64,000 nt of DNA. It comes from Phocoena phocoena. Taxonomy: Eukaryota; Chordata; Mammalia; Artiodactyla; Phocoenidae. The notes under the pieces are model-generated. The model made no database searches. It saw nothing but the letters and a program-made list of their open reading frames with translations, and was not told where the DNA came from. Numbering within the stretch: the stretch's first letter is position 1; each line of letters opens with the position of its first letter. Positions 11,976 through 24,639 of the stretch are shown one piece after another. Location: the NCBI RefSeq assembly GCF_963924675.1, contig NC_089225.1:85595951-85659950 (forward strand). The letters run 5' to 3'. The translations under genes and the position numbers were made by a program.

Positions 11976-12354
11976 CCCTACCGGCTCCATCTTCTGGCCA
12001 CTTGTGCACGAGAGCTGAACCAGAAGGCAGCGTGTGCCTTTCCTCATCTGGAAACCGGTGCGGGTCCAATAGGCCACTCAAAATGTTCAGCGCTGTGTGC
12101 ATGTCCACAAGTATTGATTTTGGAGTTCCAAATAAAGTTTAGGGAGTAGGTGCATTTGCAAATTTGGAATCCGCTAATAATGAACATCAGCTGTAAATAA
12201 TATTACCAGCAATTATATTTGGATATAATTAAATGACTTTTTCTTTCTCATTTTTCTAAAATCCCTTTAACGTGTATGTATAAATTTTATAAGGAAAAAA
12301 GTGTAAAAAACAAACTAAAAATCTTTTCCATGGCATCCCTCTGTCTATAGACCT
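11976..12354. other. Unassigned intergenic DNA
   Basis: No gene or clear repeat seen. Confidence 0.5.
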
Positions 12355-12530
12355 ATTTCTTCCCAAAGTGTGGCCTTGACCTATTTACATCAGAATCACT
12401 TTGAGTGGTAATTGAAAAGATTTAATCCTATCCCATCCCTTCCCAAACTACTAAACTAGAATCTCTAAGAAACCCAAGAATCTGCATTTGACAAATTCCC
12501 CCAGATCACTCTTATGTACACTAATGTGAA
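12355..12530 (+). repeat. MER5-type hAT element, diverged
   Basis: 'acatcagaatcactttgagt', then 'tagaatctctaagaaacc' and 'gaatctgcatttgacaaatt' follow the MER5A/B order with many changes. Confidence 0.6.
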
Positions 12531-12539
12531 AAACATTTG

Positions 12540-13010
12540 CTATTGCAATCTCTAAAGAGTGAGGATAAAATAATGGTATTTCAGATAAAGAGGCGGAAAG
12601 AATTTACTTCTCACAAACCATTGCTGAAAGAACTACTGAAAGACATACTTCACTCTAAGAAAAGATTGAAACCTAGAAGGAAGGATTGGGATGCAAGAGG
12701 CAATGGTGAGCAGAACGATTGTTAAGCATGTGGTAAACCTGAATAATTGCCTATAGCAGACAAAATAAAACAATGAAAGGGGAGGAAAATTAAAACGAGG
12801 TGAAATTAAGTTAAAAGACAACCGTAACATAGAAAAAGAGGTTGTGTAATTGGTGTTAAAGCATGCCGAAACTTCTTAGAGTTTGGAAGAGGAAAGGAGA
12901 TACTGAGTAAACATTTTTTGGAGGTAGAGGAACGTGACTTAAGGATAATAAAAGAATAAAAATATAAAGTATAATTTTGAAATTAGTAGGAAAAAAGGAA
13001 TTTAAAAACT
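12540..13010 (+). mobile_element. Old L1/HAL1-like fragment (tentative)
   Basis: A-rich forward sequence including 'aaagaactactgaaagacat' and 'cttcactctaagaaaagatt' resembles the 3' part of ORF1 of old L1M/HAL1 elements. Frame is not maintained. Confidence 0.4.
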
Positions 13011-13169
13011 GTAAAAACCAAAAAGAAAGAAAGAAAGAAGAAGAAACAAAGAAGCAAAGGCAGGAGGAAAGAATGTTTCAAGAGAATGTGTGAGCAGTGA
13101 CATAGGAGTGGAGAAGAGGCTCCACTGTCAGGTAAATTTGATTTTACTCTACTTACATGCTAATAACTT

Positions 13170-13539
13170 CACCTAGTATGTTTTTTAAAAAAATAAATTT
13201 CTTTATTTCTTTATTTTTGGCTGTGCTGGGTCTTTGTTGCCGTGTGCAGGCTTTCTCTAGTTGCGGTGAGCCAGGGCTACTGTTTTGTTGTGGTGTGCAG
13301 GCTTCTTATTGTGGTGGTTTCTCTTGTTGCGGAGCATGGGCTCTAGGAGTGTGGGCTTCAGTAGTTGTAGCACGCGGGCTCAGTAGTTGTGGCTTGAGGG
13401 CTCTAGAGCGCAGGCTCAGTAGTTGTGGCGCACGGGCTTAGTTGCTCTGAGGCATGTGGGATCTTCCCGGACCAGGGCTGGAACCCATGGCCCCTGCATT
13501 GGCAGGCGGATTCTTAACCACTGTGCCACCAGAGAAGTC
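13170..13539 (-). mobile_element. CHR-1 SINE
   Basis: Reverse long CHR-1 copy from 'tatttttggctgtgctgggt' to 'gtgccaccagagaagtcc', with the repeated 'gctcagtagttgtggc' body. No clean target duplication was identified. Confidence 0.9.
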
Positions 13540-14066
13540 CTATTATGGCTTCATGGGTGTTGGCAGAAGACACAAGATTCCTGGGTAAGATACAAAGGAC
13601 AATATTACTCATAGCCTGGCTAGTAGCGTAAGAATCAATCAGCATATTTGTGTCAGTTTCCTTATTTCTTAAGCCCCACAACGGTGACACAGAGTATCCA
13701 GGTGGATGCTTGCACATGTAGTGGGTTGTATTACAAGAGAGAAACACTGAGCTTGGGAACCTGTTGTTTTATAGCAAGCAGTAAGCAAGTCTGCCCTTTG
13801 TCCCAGAGGAAGACATTGCCTCATCTACAAAGGTTATATATAATCCTGAAAAATGGTCCTGGTAAAGATCAGTTAGGGCTTTGCATTTCTGGCACAGTCA
13901 GTAAGACACGTAGGAACACGAGAGACCCGTGGAGGAGTATCTCCCAGCATACAGAAGTGAGAATCTGTGAGTAAATTGTTTTGCTGGGTCATATGGTGCA
14001 TCGGACTGGGAAGGAGGAAGATAGGTGGAAAAGGAGTAGGGAGAAGTAATTAAAAACCCCAGAGCT
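13540..14066. other. Unassigned intergenic DNA
   Basis: No gene or clear repeat. Confidence 0.5.
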
Positions 14067-14284
14067 GGGGCTTTCCTGGTGGCGCAGTGGTTGAGAGTCC
14101 GCCTGCCGATGCAGGGGACACGGGTTCGTGCTCCAGTCCCGGAGGATCCCACATGCCACGGAGCGGCTGGGCCCGTGAGCCATGGCCGCTGAGCCTGGGC
14201 GTCCGGAGCTTGTGCTCCGCAATGGGAGAGGCCGCAGCAGTGAGAGGGCTGTGTACCGCAAAAAAACAAAACAAAACAAAACAA
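14067..14284 (+). mobile_element. CHR-2 SINE with AAAAC tail
   Basis: Forward CHR-2 copy from 'ggctttcctggtggcgcagt' to 'ggctgtgtaccgc'. It is followed by an (AAAAC)n tail and then a run of 15 C (14285-14299). Confidence 0.9.
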
Positions 14285-14299
14285 CCCCCCCCCCCCCCC
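14285..14299. repeat. Poly(C) tract
   Basis: Fifteen consecutive C residues directly after the (AAAAC)n tail of a CHR-2 SINE. The length is liable to sequencing error. Confidence 0.9.
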
Positions 14300-14309
14300 A
14301 GGGGCCTTT

Positions 14310-14430
14310 TATAGCCGTTTGGGCTGCTATAATAAAAACCATAGACTGGGTGACTGAAGTAACAAACATCTCTCACAGTCCTGGAAGCTGGAAAGTCCAA
14401 GACCAAGGTGTCAGCTGGGTTTTTATAGCA
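14310..14430 (+). repeat. LTR-like ancient repeat fragment (tentative)
   Basis: 'gggctgctataataaaaacc', 'atagactgggtgactgaagt' and 'ctcacagtcctggaagctgg' match a very common mammalian repeat motif that I associate with ERVL-class LTRs. The family is not certain and there is no coding sequence. Confidence 0.45.
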
Positions 14431-15171
14431 TCTTAATAAAGAACAATAAACTTTTAGAGTAGTGACAAAACAAAGGAAAAGCACGTTGGGCTTCTAGGAG
14501 ATGGCAAATTGTGGAAAGGTAAACATATAAAGGGAACTAATGGAAAATAAGGGTTGTTTTTAGCAAGGTTTGTTCTGTAGGTTTCTCTGGCGCCATCTGC
14601 GGGCTGATAGGAGTCTAGTTCTCTCTCTGATGTCGGAGAATCGATCTGCCCTTCCTGGTACAGAGGGGGAGGCCAGAAAGTTTTTCTTGTGTCTGGTTGT
14701 GGTTTCTTCTTTATATCTTTAGTTGTAGAAGATCTCTTCTGGTAGGTTCTGGCCTTTTTCATTGATGGTTGTTCTGTAAATAGTTGTAATTTTGGTGTGC
14801 CCATGAAAGGAGGTGAGCTCGGGGTCTTTCTACTCCACTATCTTGGCCCATCTCTTAAGTGCAGATCTTTTAAACTGGACTTAACCTGTTTATATCCCAT
14901 GTCAATTTTTCCTTTTGTGGAGACATATCTCTAAGAGCTCTTTGTAAATGAAGAAAATTAGCCCTTTGCTACATATGCTATAAGTATTTTCCTGAATTGC
15001 CCTCCCCCTTTAATTGAGGTATAGTTTAATTGGGGTACAATACTATATAAGTATCAGGTGTACACCATAGTGTTTCACAATTTTTAAAAGTTATATTTCA
15101 TTTATAGTTACAAAATATTGGCTATATTCCCTGTGTTGTACTATTCCCTGTGTTGTATATATCCTTGCAGC

Positions 15172-16717
<1,546 letters not shown>

Positions 16718-17094
16718 GCTCCTTGTAGCTCATTTGTTTTATACATAATAGTTGTACCTCTTAATCCCCTACCTCTTTCTTGCCCCTCCCCCCTTCCCAC
16801 TCCCCACTGAGTTGCCCTTTGTTTGTTGAATTGTTTGTGGCCTTGGAGAAATGTTTAATTTCTTCTTCTTTTTTAAAATGTAGTCAAATGTGTTAGTAAC
16901 TATTCAGTAGGTACTTATACCTGGAGAAGTAAGAAGAAGGTGGGAGCCTCAGCCTCCATTTCCTTGAATAACAGATTAGGAGCCAGGAGAGGGGACCTTA
17001 GGGTTTGAGATGTGGGAGTTGGGTTGGGGGAAAGACCAGCCAAAGGGAGGTGAGTTAGGAAACTTGTAGGATGACCATGTGGTTGGGTCACACG

Positions 17095-17290
17095 GGAAAT
17101 ATGACTAAGGGCTCTGGAATCAGCCTTTGTGGGTTCAAATCCCAGGACTAATATTACAGAATGACTTTCGCAGGGGGCAGGTAATGAGCTTCCTATGCCT
17201 TAGTTTCTTCATGTAGAAATTATTAATATTTTATCTGAGGCTTAAATGAGATAAGGTCTGGCACAGTGCTTGGCAGACAGTGAGTGCTTC
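17095..17290 (+). repeat. MIR SINE
   Basis: 'gctctggaatcagcctttgt' through 'ctatgccttagtttcttcat' and 'gcacagtgcttggcagacag' follows the MIR consensus order closely, including the core and 3' part. Confidence 0.85.
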
Positions 17291-17464
17291 CTAGAAAAGA
17301 AATAGAGAACTTGGGTTAGCTTGTAGGAGGAATGGAAATGAATAGACGTATGGAGAAACTCATAGATTGCAGGTGAGTGAGTTTGAGAGGAATGAATGGT
17401 CAACCCTCTTTCTGTGGTTAAAATCATGACCATATTACGAAAACAACAATCGAAGGCTGTGGCT

Positions 17465-17670
17465 TGGAGGTTCAACCTAGAAACTCTAGAACCAGAGAGC
17501 TTGTTCCAATTCCAGCCCTACCCCGTACTGGCTTTGTGACATTGGGCAAATCACTAATGTTTCTCTGACTTGGTTTCTTCAACTAAAAGTGTGGAATAAT
17601 AATTATACCTATCTTAGAGATGAAGAAATGAAAAGTGAGCTAAAATATGTAAAGTACCTAGAAAACTATG
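17465..17670 (+). repeat. MIR SINE
   Basis: 'tggctttgtgacattgggca' then 'cttggtttcttcaactaaaa' and 'aataattatacctatcttag' give a second forward MIR 175 bp after the first. Confidence 0.85.
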
Positions 17671-20600
17671 ACACAGCGTATGTACCTAAAAAAGTTATTA
17701 TATTACTATTAATCATTTTTCACTGTATCAGGTGCATTTTTACTATCACCTCATTTGAGTTTTCTGAGATAATTTTTCCTTTCAATATGCATCCACCTAT
17801 TGCCAAGATACTAGTTCCTGATATTACCAGTTCCTAGTTCCTGATATTACTAGGTCCTAAATTTTGGGTTGACTTAAGTCTGCCCTTCCATCCTCTGGAT
17901 CTTTCATATTCTCTGCTAAACTAATAATATTCTATGTTATTAATAGGTATTGATAACTTCATGTTATCTCTCTCAAATGACATTTGCATTTTAACAAGAA
18001 TTTTCAAGGCCTTGACTCAAAGCGGTGAGTAATGTGGTTATTTTAGGGATCCTGGCAGAGAGGAACAGTCCTTGGGCTGGGAGAACTTTCCTAAATTCTA
18101 AATTTATATCAAGCCAGCAGCTGCCTACCCTGCTCACTCAGAATATGGAGTGGGGTTGTATTGGTGATCAGGGAGTGATTTGAATCAATTAACCAATACT
18201 TTTGTCACTGGTTATATGCCAACAACTGTCTTAGGTAATGTGGGGAAGAATATAAAGATGAATAATCCTTGTTTCAAGGAATTTATAATCTAATTGAAGA
18301 CATCAAGATGTAGAAAAATAAAAGAGATACTTATTCTCATTGCCAAGGTCAGAACAGACCTGAGAATGTTGCCTACTGATCAATATACTGGTGTGAAGTC
18401 TTGAGGGCCGGGTCAAACCAGGAAGAAGCTTATCTAGATAGGAGCTACTCATAAGATCGTTTTACTGCAGAGCCATAGCAAGAGTAACTGCTTAGAAATG
18501 GAGCCAACTCTGAAGTCAGACCACTAAAGGGGGAGATACAGTATTGAGTTATGCACCAGAGGGAGAGTCTGGATGAAGCATTAACAGAGAGTGAGAGCCT
18601 GGAACAGGATGGGAGTGCAGGGCAAGTGAAAGTGGAGGATCCATGTAACTTAGTGGGGACATCTTCCATATGAGTTCTAGCATGACTTGTGAGGTGAGGA
18701 TGGCATTTTAAAGGAATAAAACTGGGATGAACAAATAATATCTTTCCTCATTTGTCAAATAAGGAAGATTGAAACACGTGAGTACTAAGGAATTGCCCAG
18801 CTCTAGTAGTCTATAAGTCAATCATTCTAGGACCAAACAAAAAGCAACAATAGGTAGTATTCAAATCAGCCATACAGACCCATGTTTCCAAATCATAGCT
18901 CATCAGAGTTCTTTTGTTCATTTGCCGTGAAATCTTTTAATTTTCTTACATTGTCTCTTGAATGTGTTAAGAAAATGTAGATTCTTAGTTCTCCAAAACT
19001 GAAGTGGTCTTCTTTACAAGACAGGAGAAAGAAGAAAAACAAACTTAGCCCAATTCAATGATTTAAACCTAAATTTAAGCAGACTGAGACAAAATGATAG
19101 CGTCTGTTCTCCATTTTTTCCATTGAGCACCAGATCAGCTTTGATGTTCAGCATACTTTTCAATTATCCTTCTCTATTTTTAATAGATTAAGAGCAAATC
19201 AGATGCTTATTGTACAATTCTCTAACAAGGCCAAAAAAAAGTATTACTGAAATGAAAAGAAAAGAACTAATGAATATTAATAAAAAAAACAATTGTAACT
19301 AGTCTTTTTGGTCTTTGGTCTTTTAGTTTTTACCCCTCTTCTTCCCCCTTGCTTCACTCCAAGTTGGTGTCTTGGTGTATTTGCTTATATAACCTTATGG
19401 TATTGAGTGGAGGGCATCCTTGTGTTCATAAACCTGTGTCTTCTGGCTCCTTAGTAACATCGGTCGTCAACCTGGTTGGTGCCAGGCCTGAATGCATTCC
19501 AGGGCGAAGCTGTTGCTTAGTGTAATTTGTGTTCTGGCCTCTCTGGTTTGATCAGGGCCAGTGGTTTCCCTGGCTGACCGGGTTCACCCCAGTCCTGACT
19601 AGTACTAGGGAAACCCCTTGAAGTCTCGTTATAACTCCCATTTGGCCCTGGTGCAACAACACTCTTCCCTCCCACTACACATTCCACTTCTACCCTGACT
19701 AGTACTTTTTCTTCCAAACCCCCTTACCAGCTTTCAGTGATAACTGAATCCCATCTAGATCATGCCTCCCAAACCATGCTCACCACCTGATTTACTTTCA
19801 GGAGTTTGGGACTCTGGTGGGTGGTAGGGGGAACTGATAAGATGATTGCATTCCAGACGTTCAGCAGGAAGCAGAGCAAAAGTCTTCTGTCTGGGAAGGT
19901 CCCCAACTCATCTGGGTGTTTCTAAATCCCCCTTAGCTTCTTCACCCATTCAATCAATACATATTAAGAACCTACTGTATGTTAGGCCCTCTGTTAGGTA
20001 ATGGTGATATAATGGTGAACAAGATAGGGTCCCTGTCCTCTTGGTGCTTATAGAGTAATGGCAGGGGGGAGTACATATGATAAAGAACTCAGCAAACACG
20101 TACATAAATGCAATTTTTAAAGCGCTATGAAAGAAACAAATAGGATTCTGTGTTCCAAATAATAAGGGAGACATTAAAAAACCCATTTCAGAAGGAGTTT
20201 GGTGAAGATTTCTCTGATAAGACACTTAATCTGTTAAGGATGAGAGACAGCCAACCATGTGAAGACAGGAAGAGAATGCAGGGCAAGGCATAGCAAATGC
20301 AAAAGCCCGAGATGGTAAAGAGCCTCCAGATGGGTTGGGAAGTAATCTGCAGATATAAGATTTTCCTTCCATTCTTACAGAAAAGTGACATAATCTTTGG
20401 GGTATGATTAAGACTACAAACTAGAAACTTGCTGAGTTTTAAACAAGGCTCAGACTAAGGTAAACAAGTGAGGCACTCACCTCAGGTACAAAATTTAAGG
20501 AAGCACCAAAAAACTAAACGGTCAAGGTAAGCATATTTTAAAACATCAAAATTAATGTAAAAAGTCAATGATGAACAAAATATCAAATTTTAAATAAAAT

Positions 20601-20700
20601 ACAGAATCAGTATTACCAAATTCTCCTTTTGTCATAGGCTCCAATATGGCTTAGCACAGCTCTGGTATTACTATCATCTCCCAACAGAGATCATTTTACT
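17671..20700. other. Intergenic DNA with two ancient repeat patches
   Basis: No gene. Patches at 18190-18340 ('gaatataaagatgaataatc') and 19950-20390 ('gatataatggtgaacaagat', 'gcaaatgcaaaagcccgaga') belong to a widespread ancient mammalian repeat whose name I cannot assign with confidence. The remainder is unassigned. Confidence 0.5.
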
Positions 20701-20830
20701 TTTCCCTTTCCAGTTTGGATGCCTTTTATTTATTTTTCTTGCCTAATTGCTCTGGCTAGAACTTCCAGTACTATGCTGAATAGAAGCAGTGAAAGTAGGT
20801 ATCCTCTAACCTCTTAAAACTTAGAATTCG
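20700..20830 (-). mobile_element. Short L1 ORF2 fragment, antisense
   Basis: 'attgctctggctagaacttc' followed by 'agtactatgctgaatagaag' is L1 ORF2 reverse-transcriptase-region sequence in reverse orientation. Isolated and short. Confidence 0.7.
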
Positions 20831-21690
20831 TAAAAGGAGATGACTGGAATGTCCATAAAGTTTGGAAGGACTGATCTTTATGAGTGTGTCATCAGTTTTG
20901 ACTTGAATTGATTAATGGTGTTCCATTGTTATACACATATTCATTAACTTAATAAATATTTATTAACATATATGAAAAATTACCGCTAGGCTTTCCCTTT
21001 GTTAGATTTTTTTCTTGTATCATCATCTTGATGATTATTCTCAAATTCTTTTTCCACTGGAAATTAGGAATGAATAAGGTAAAGGAGCTGCCATAAAAAA
21101 TGTTTGAGAAGTGCCAATATAGCCCATAAATCAATGGCTGAATTGTTTTGGAAAGGCTTTATGGTAATTTAGGGTAGAAAGATGGTATCAAGATTTAAGC
21201 TGCTATTTGGTTCACTTGCCACTTCGGGGAGGGATGACCTGGTCAGGGCTGTGGCCAGTAGAACTTAGACATGGAGTAGGGACTCCCAACCCAATTCTGT
21301 GATGAATCTGAAGTTAGGAATGTAAATAAAGCTGAAAACTGTTGTGCAGGAATTCTGAGATTCAAGGGGTCATAAGGCAAGCTCTGGGGGTAGCCGTGGC
21401 TGAAGGGAACTGCAACCAGCTAGGACAGCCATGTTTGAAACAAGAGTCATGACTTCTGTGATCTCACACCCCCTGGGTATCAGTTGGAAGCTTTGACTAG
21501 GCAGAGTGCTGTAAGTATATTAAGGGTAGAACCAAACAGTATCACCCACTTAGTTATTCTCCTTCAAATCCATCTCAGCTATCGCCTTCCCTTGCTCCGT
21601 CTTCGTGTCTTTACTCAATTGTACTTAGAAAGTCAAGTTATTTCAATCAGGCTATCTGCAGAAAGGGTGGGTAGACCACCTGGTACATTC
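20831..21690. other. Unassigned intergenic DNA
   Basis: No gene or clear repeat. Confidence 0.5.
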
Positions 21691-21889
21691 TTTTTTTTTT
21701 GCGGTACGCGAGCCTCACTGTTGTGGCCTCTCCCGTTGAGGAGCACAGGCTCCGGACGTGCAGGCTCAGCGGCCATGGCTCACAGGCCCAGCCGCTCCAC
21801 GGCATGTGGGATCCTCCCAGACCGGGGCACAAACTCGTGTCCCCTACATCGGCAGGCGGACTCTCAACCACTGTACCACCAGGGCAGCC
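21691..21889 (-). mobile_element. CHR-2 SINE
   Basis: Reverse CHR-2 copy from 'gcggtacgcgagcctcactg' to 'taccaccagggcagcc'. Flanking 'cctggtacattctt' and 'cctggtaattctt' are a diverged target duplication. Confidence 0.92.
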
Positions 21890-21904
21890 TCCCTCCTGGT
21901 AATT

Positions 21905-22996
21905 CTTCACCGACTTCACCACCAGAAATCAGTTTGCTGCTAACTCCTCATTTTCTGGATTGTTGAACTACCTCCCCTGGGTAATCAGAAATCCTGAGGT
22001 ATTCCCACAGAGGAAGACTTTGGATATCGGTTGGTCAACTTCCAGGAGAAGCAAGATTCAAGACACATCACTCTCTTGATGTCGCCTGTCCATATTATAG
22101 CTATAATTAGCCTTGAAAGCCAGGGACTTTGCTGTTTTCTCCTGGAAACACAGCTGCAGTTGCTGCACCCTTGATTCTGAATGTTGTGCTGAGACTGAGG
22201 CCACCTGTCCCTATGTCTGTATTTTTTTCTCAAAGAGCTGAGTGATTGCCTTGAACAGCTGTGGGTATTTGCGTTTTATTTTTATAAGCCCTAAGCAACT
22301 GAGTGAAAAGCAAAGCCAATTATGTCATTGAGTCCTTTAATATGTATGAACAGAATAGCAGAAAACTGAGTTAGCCATGGCATATACAAGGTTTACATAG
22401 AAGAAGAAACACTGAATTTTACTGGGAAATCAGTGAACAAAGAGGCAAAATGTTTGCTTTTTTGGGGAAAGACTATTTTTACTTTGTTTACGTTCATTTA
22501 GATAAACTATCTTTACACAAAATCTCTTTAAATCCTACAAACACTGAATTTATCAATACAAGATGGCAGAGGAAGCATGGTTGGAGGACATGCTGCACAT
22601 AAGTCTAGCAAAGAGAATTGGGTTTTCATATGCAGTAACCCCTACAGATTTGTTTGTTCTTGGGATTGTTTAAAATAACAGTCCCCTTTTCTTTGAATTT
22701 TATGGAGTTTAAATGTTACTGCAAAGTTCAATATCCCATCTGAAAACCTATTTGTAACATCATAGCAGTAAGTCAAGAATCTGGAGAGCTGGAGCCCGAT
22801 TTCTGGCATTCACTTCAAATGCCAGCAGGTTTTTGGTCACTGACTATCATTGGAGAGTCTTCAGGTTAGTGTAAGGGAGAAGGCAGTTTTACCTAATATT
22901 GTGTAGTGTCTTATTTGGAATTACAAGTCTCTTGGCTCTTTGGTGGCTACATTTTTAGCAGCGGTGATGGTGTGAGTGGTGATGTTCTGGGAAGTT
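21905..22996. other. Unassigned intergenic DNA
   Basis: No gene or clear repeat was found in this stretch. Confidence 0.5.
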
Positions 22997-23012
22997 AAAT
23001 AAGTGGACTTTC

Positions 23013-23307
23013 CGGGGACTTCCCTCATGGCACAGAGGTTAAGAATCCACCTGCCAATGCAGGGGACACAGGTTCCAGCCCTGGTCCGGGAAGATCCCAC
23101 ATGCCGCAGAGCAACTGAGCCCACGTTCCACAACTACTGAAGCCCGTGCACCTAGAGCCCGTGCTTGGCAACAAGAGAAGCCACCACAATGAGAAGCCCG
23201 GGCACTGCAACGAAGAGTAGCCCCTGCTCACCGCAACTAGAGGAAGCCTGCGTGCAGCAACGAAGACCCAATGCAGCCAAAAATAAAAAAATAAAATAAA
23301 ATAAAAT
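23013..23307 (+). mobile_element. CHR-1 SINE
   Basis: Forward long CHR-1 copy ending in an (AAAAT)n tail, with an exact 16-base target duplication 'aaataagtggactttc' (22997-23012 and 23308-23323). Confidence 0.95.
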
Positions 23308-23323
23308 AAATAAGTGGACTTTC

Positions 23324-23582
23324 TTATCTTGATATGAAAACTCATAGAAGTCTTTTACCTAAAATAATTGTTACAAAATTTGAGACATTTTGATCTTTTT
23401 CTCCTTATTTTCCTTCTTATTTTAAGGTGAATCCAGTTCATCTCATTTATAGTTTTTTGTTCTTTATTATGAAAATTCTAGTTATTGTTGCTAAAATGAT
23501 AGAAAATACAGAAAAACTAAAAATAAGAAAAATTTTATTCCAAAGGGCAAGTGTTTTAAGCACCTTTCTTAATCCTGGCGCA

Positions 23583-23624
<42 letters not shown>

Positions 23625-24020
23625 TAATTGAGACCATATTGTGTATGTACACTTCTGTATTCTTTAAAATATTGTGTCATAAGCGTTCTCCAGTATTATT
23701 AAAAATTTTATAAGCAATTTTACCACCTCCTCTTTTGTTTCTCCTTCCCTACCCTTCCATTCTCTTTCTTAAAAAGTATTTGTTTTGTTACTTTTTTTTC
23801 TTTCTCCCTTCTTTCTTCATCAAAATGCCATTAAGGAAATGTTTGCTTTTGGACAAGATAGACTAAGGACTGGATTCTCTTTGGAGCCTATGAGGTGTTG
23901 GCAGTGTGAGTCCAGGGGGGCCACGGCAGTTGGAACTCATGGGGCAAAGTACCAAAGAGATGACTCTTTAGAGCAATAAAGCTCTAAAGTTCTGAAGAGC
24001 ATATCCCTTTTGAGTTCTTT
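23324..24020. other. Intergenic DNA with (TG)n microsatellite
   Basis: A pure (TG)n tract lies at about 23586-23619. No gene; short open frames only. Confidence 0.7.
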
Positions 24021-24345
24021 TAAAAAATTTTTTAATTAATTAATTAACTTTTGGCTGTGGTGGGTCTTCATTGCTGCACACGGGCTTTCTCTAGTTGCAG
24101 TGTGCGGGCTTTTCATTGTGGTGGCTTCTCTTGTTGAGGAGCACGGGGTCTAGGCGTGTGAGCTTCAGTAGTTGTGGCACTCAGGCTCAGTAGTTGTGGC
24201 TCACGGGCTCTAGAGCGCAGGCTCAGTAGTTGCGGCACACAGGCTTAATTGCTCCGTGGCATGTGGGATCTTCCCAGACCAGGGCTCGAACCCTTTTCCC
24301 CTGCATTGGAAGGCAGATTCCTAACCACTGCACCACCAGAGAAGC
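24021..24345 (-). mobile_element. CHR-1 SINE
   Basis: Reverse long CHR-1 copy from 'ttttggctgtggtgggtctt' to 'gcaccaccagagaagc'. An imperfect repeat 'cccttttgagttctt'/'cccctttgaatttt' may mark the target. Confidence 0.9.
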
Positions 24346-24639
24346 GCCCCCGCCCACCCCTTTGAATTTTCACCTGAGTACTGAGAAGCATAATTGTGTG
24401 AGGAAGCTACTCAAGTTTGGGGAAAGAACTGCCTAAAAGGACTAGAAGGAAAAATCACTGGGATTCACATAGGGCTTAGAAGAGTTTGTATTCCCACCAG
24501 CCAGGATGGATAGACCTTGTAAGTTATGGAAGTCAGAGAGTACTCAGAAGGATAATGCTGTACAGTGGTGGTACAAAATTAGCCCTAGATTAAAAGCTGT
24601 TCTGGTCTCACATAAAGAAGTATAAAAGCAAGCCTTAAA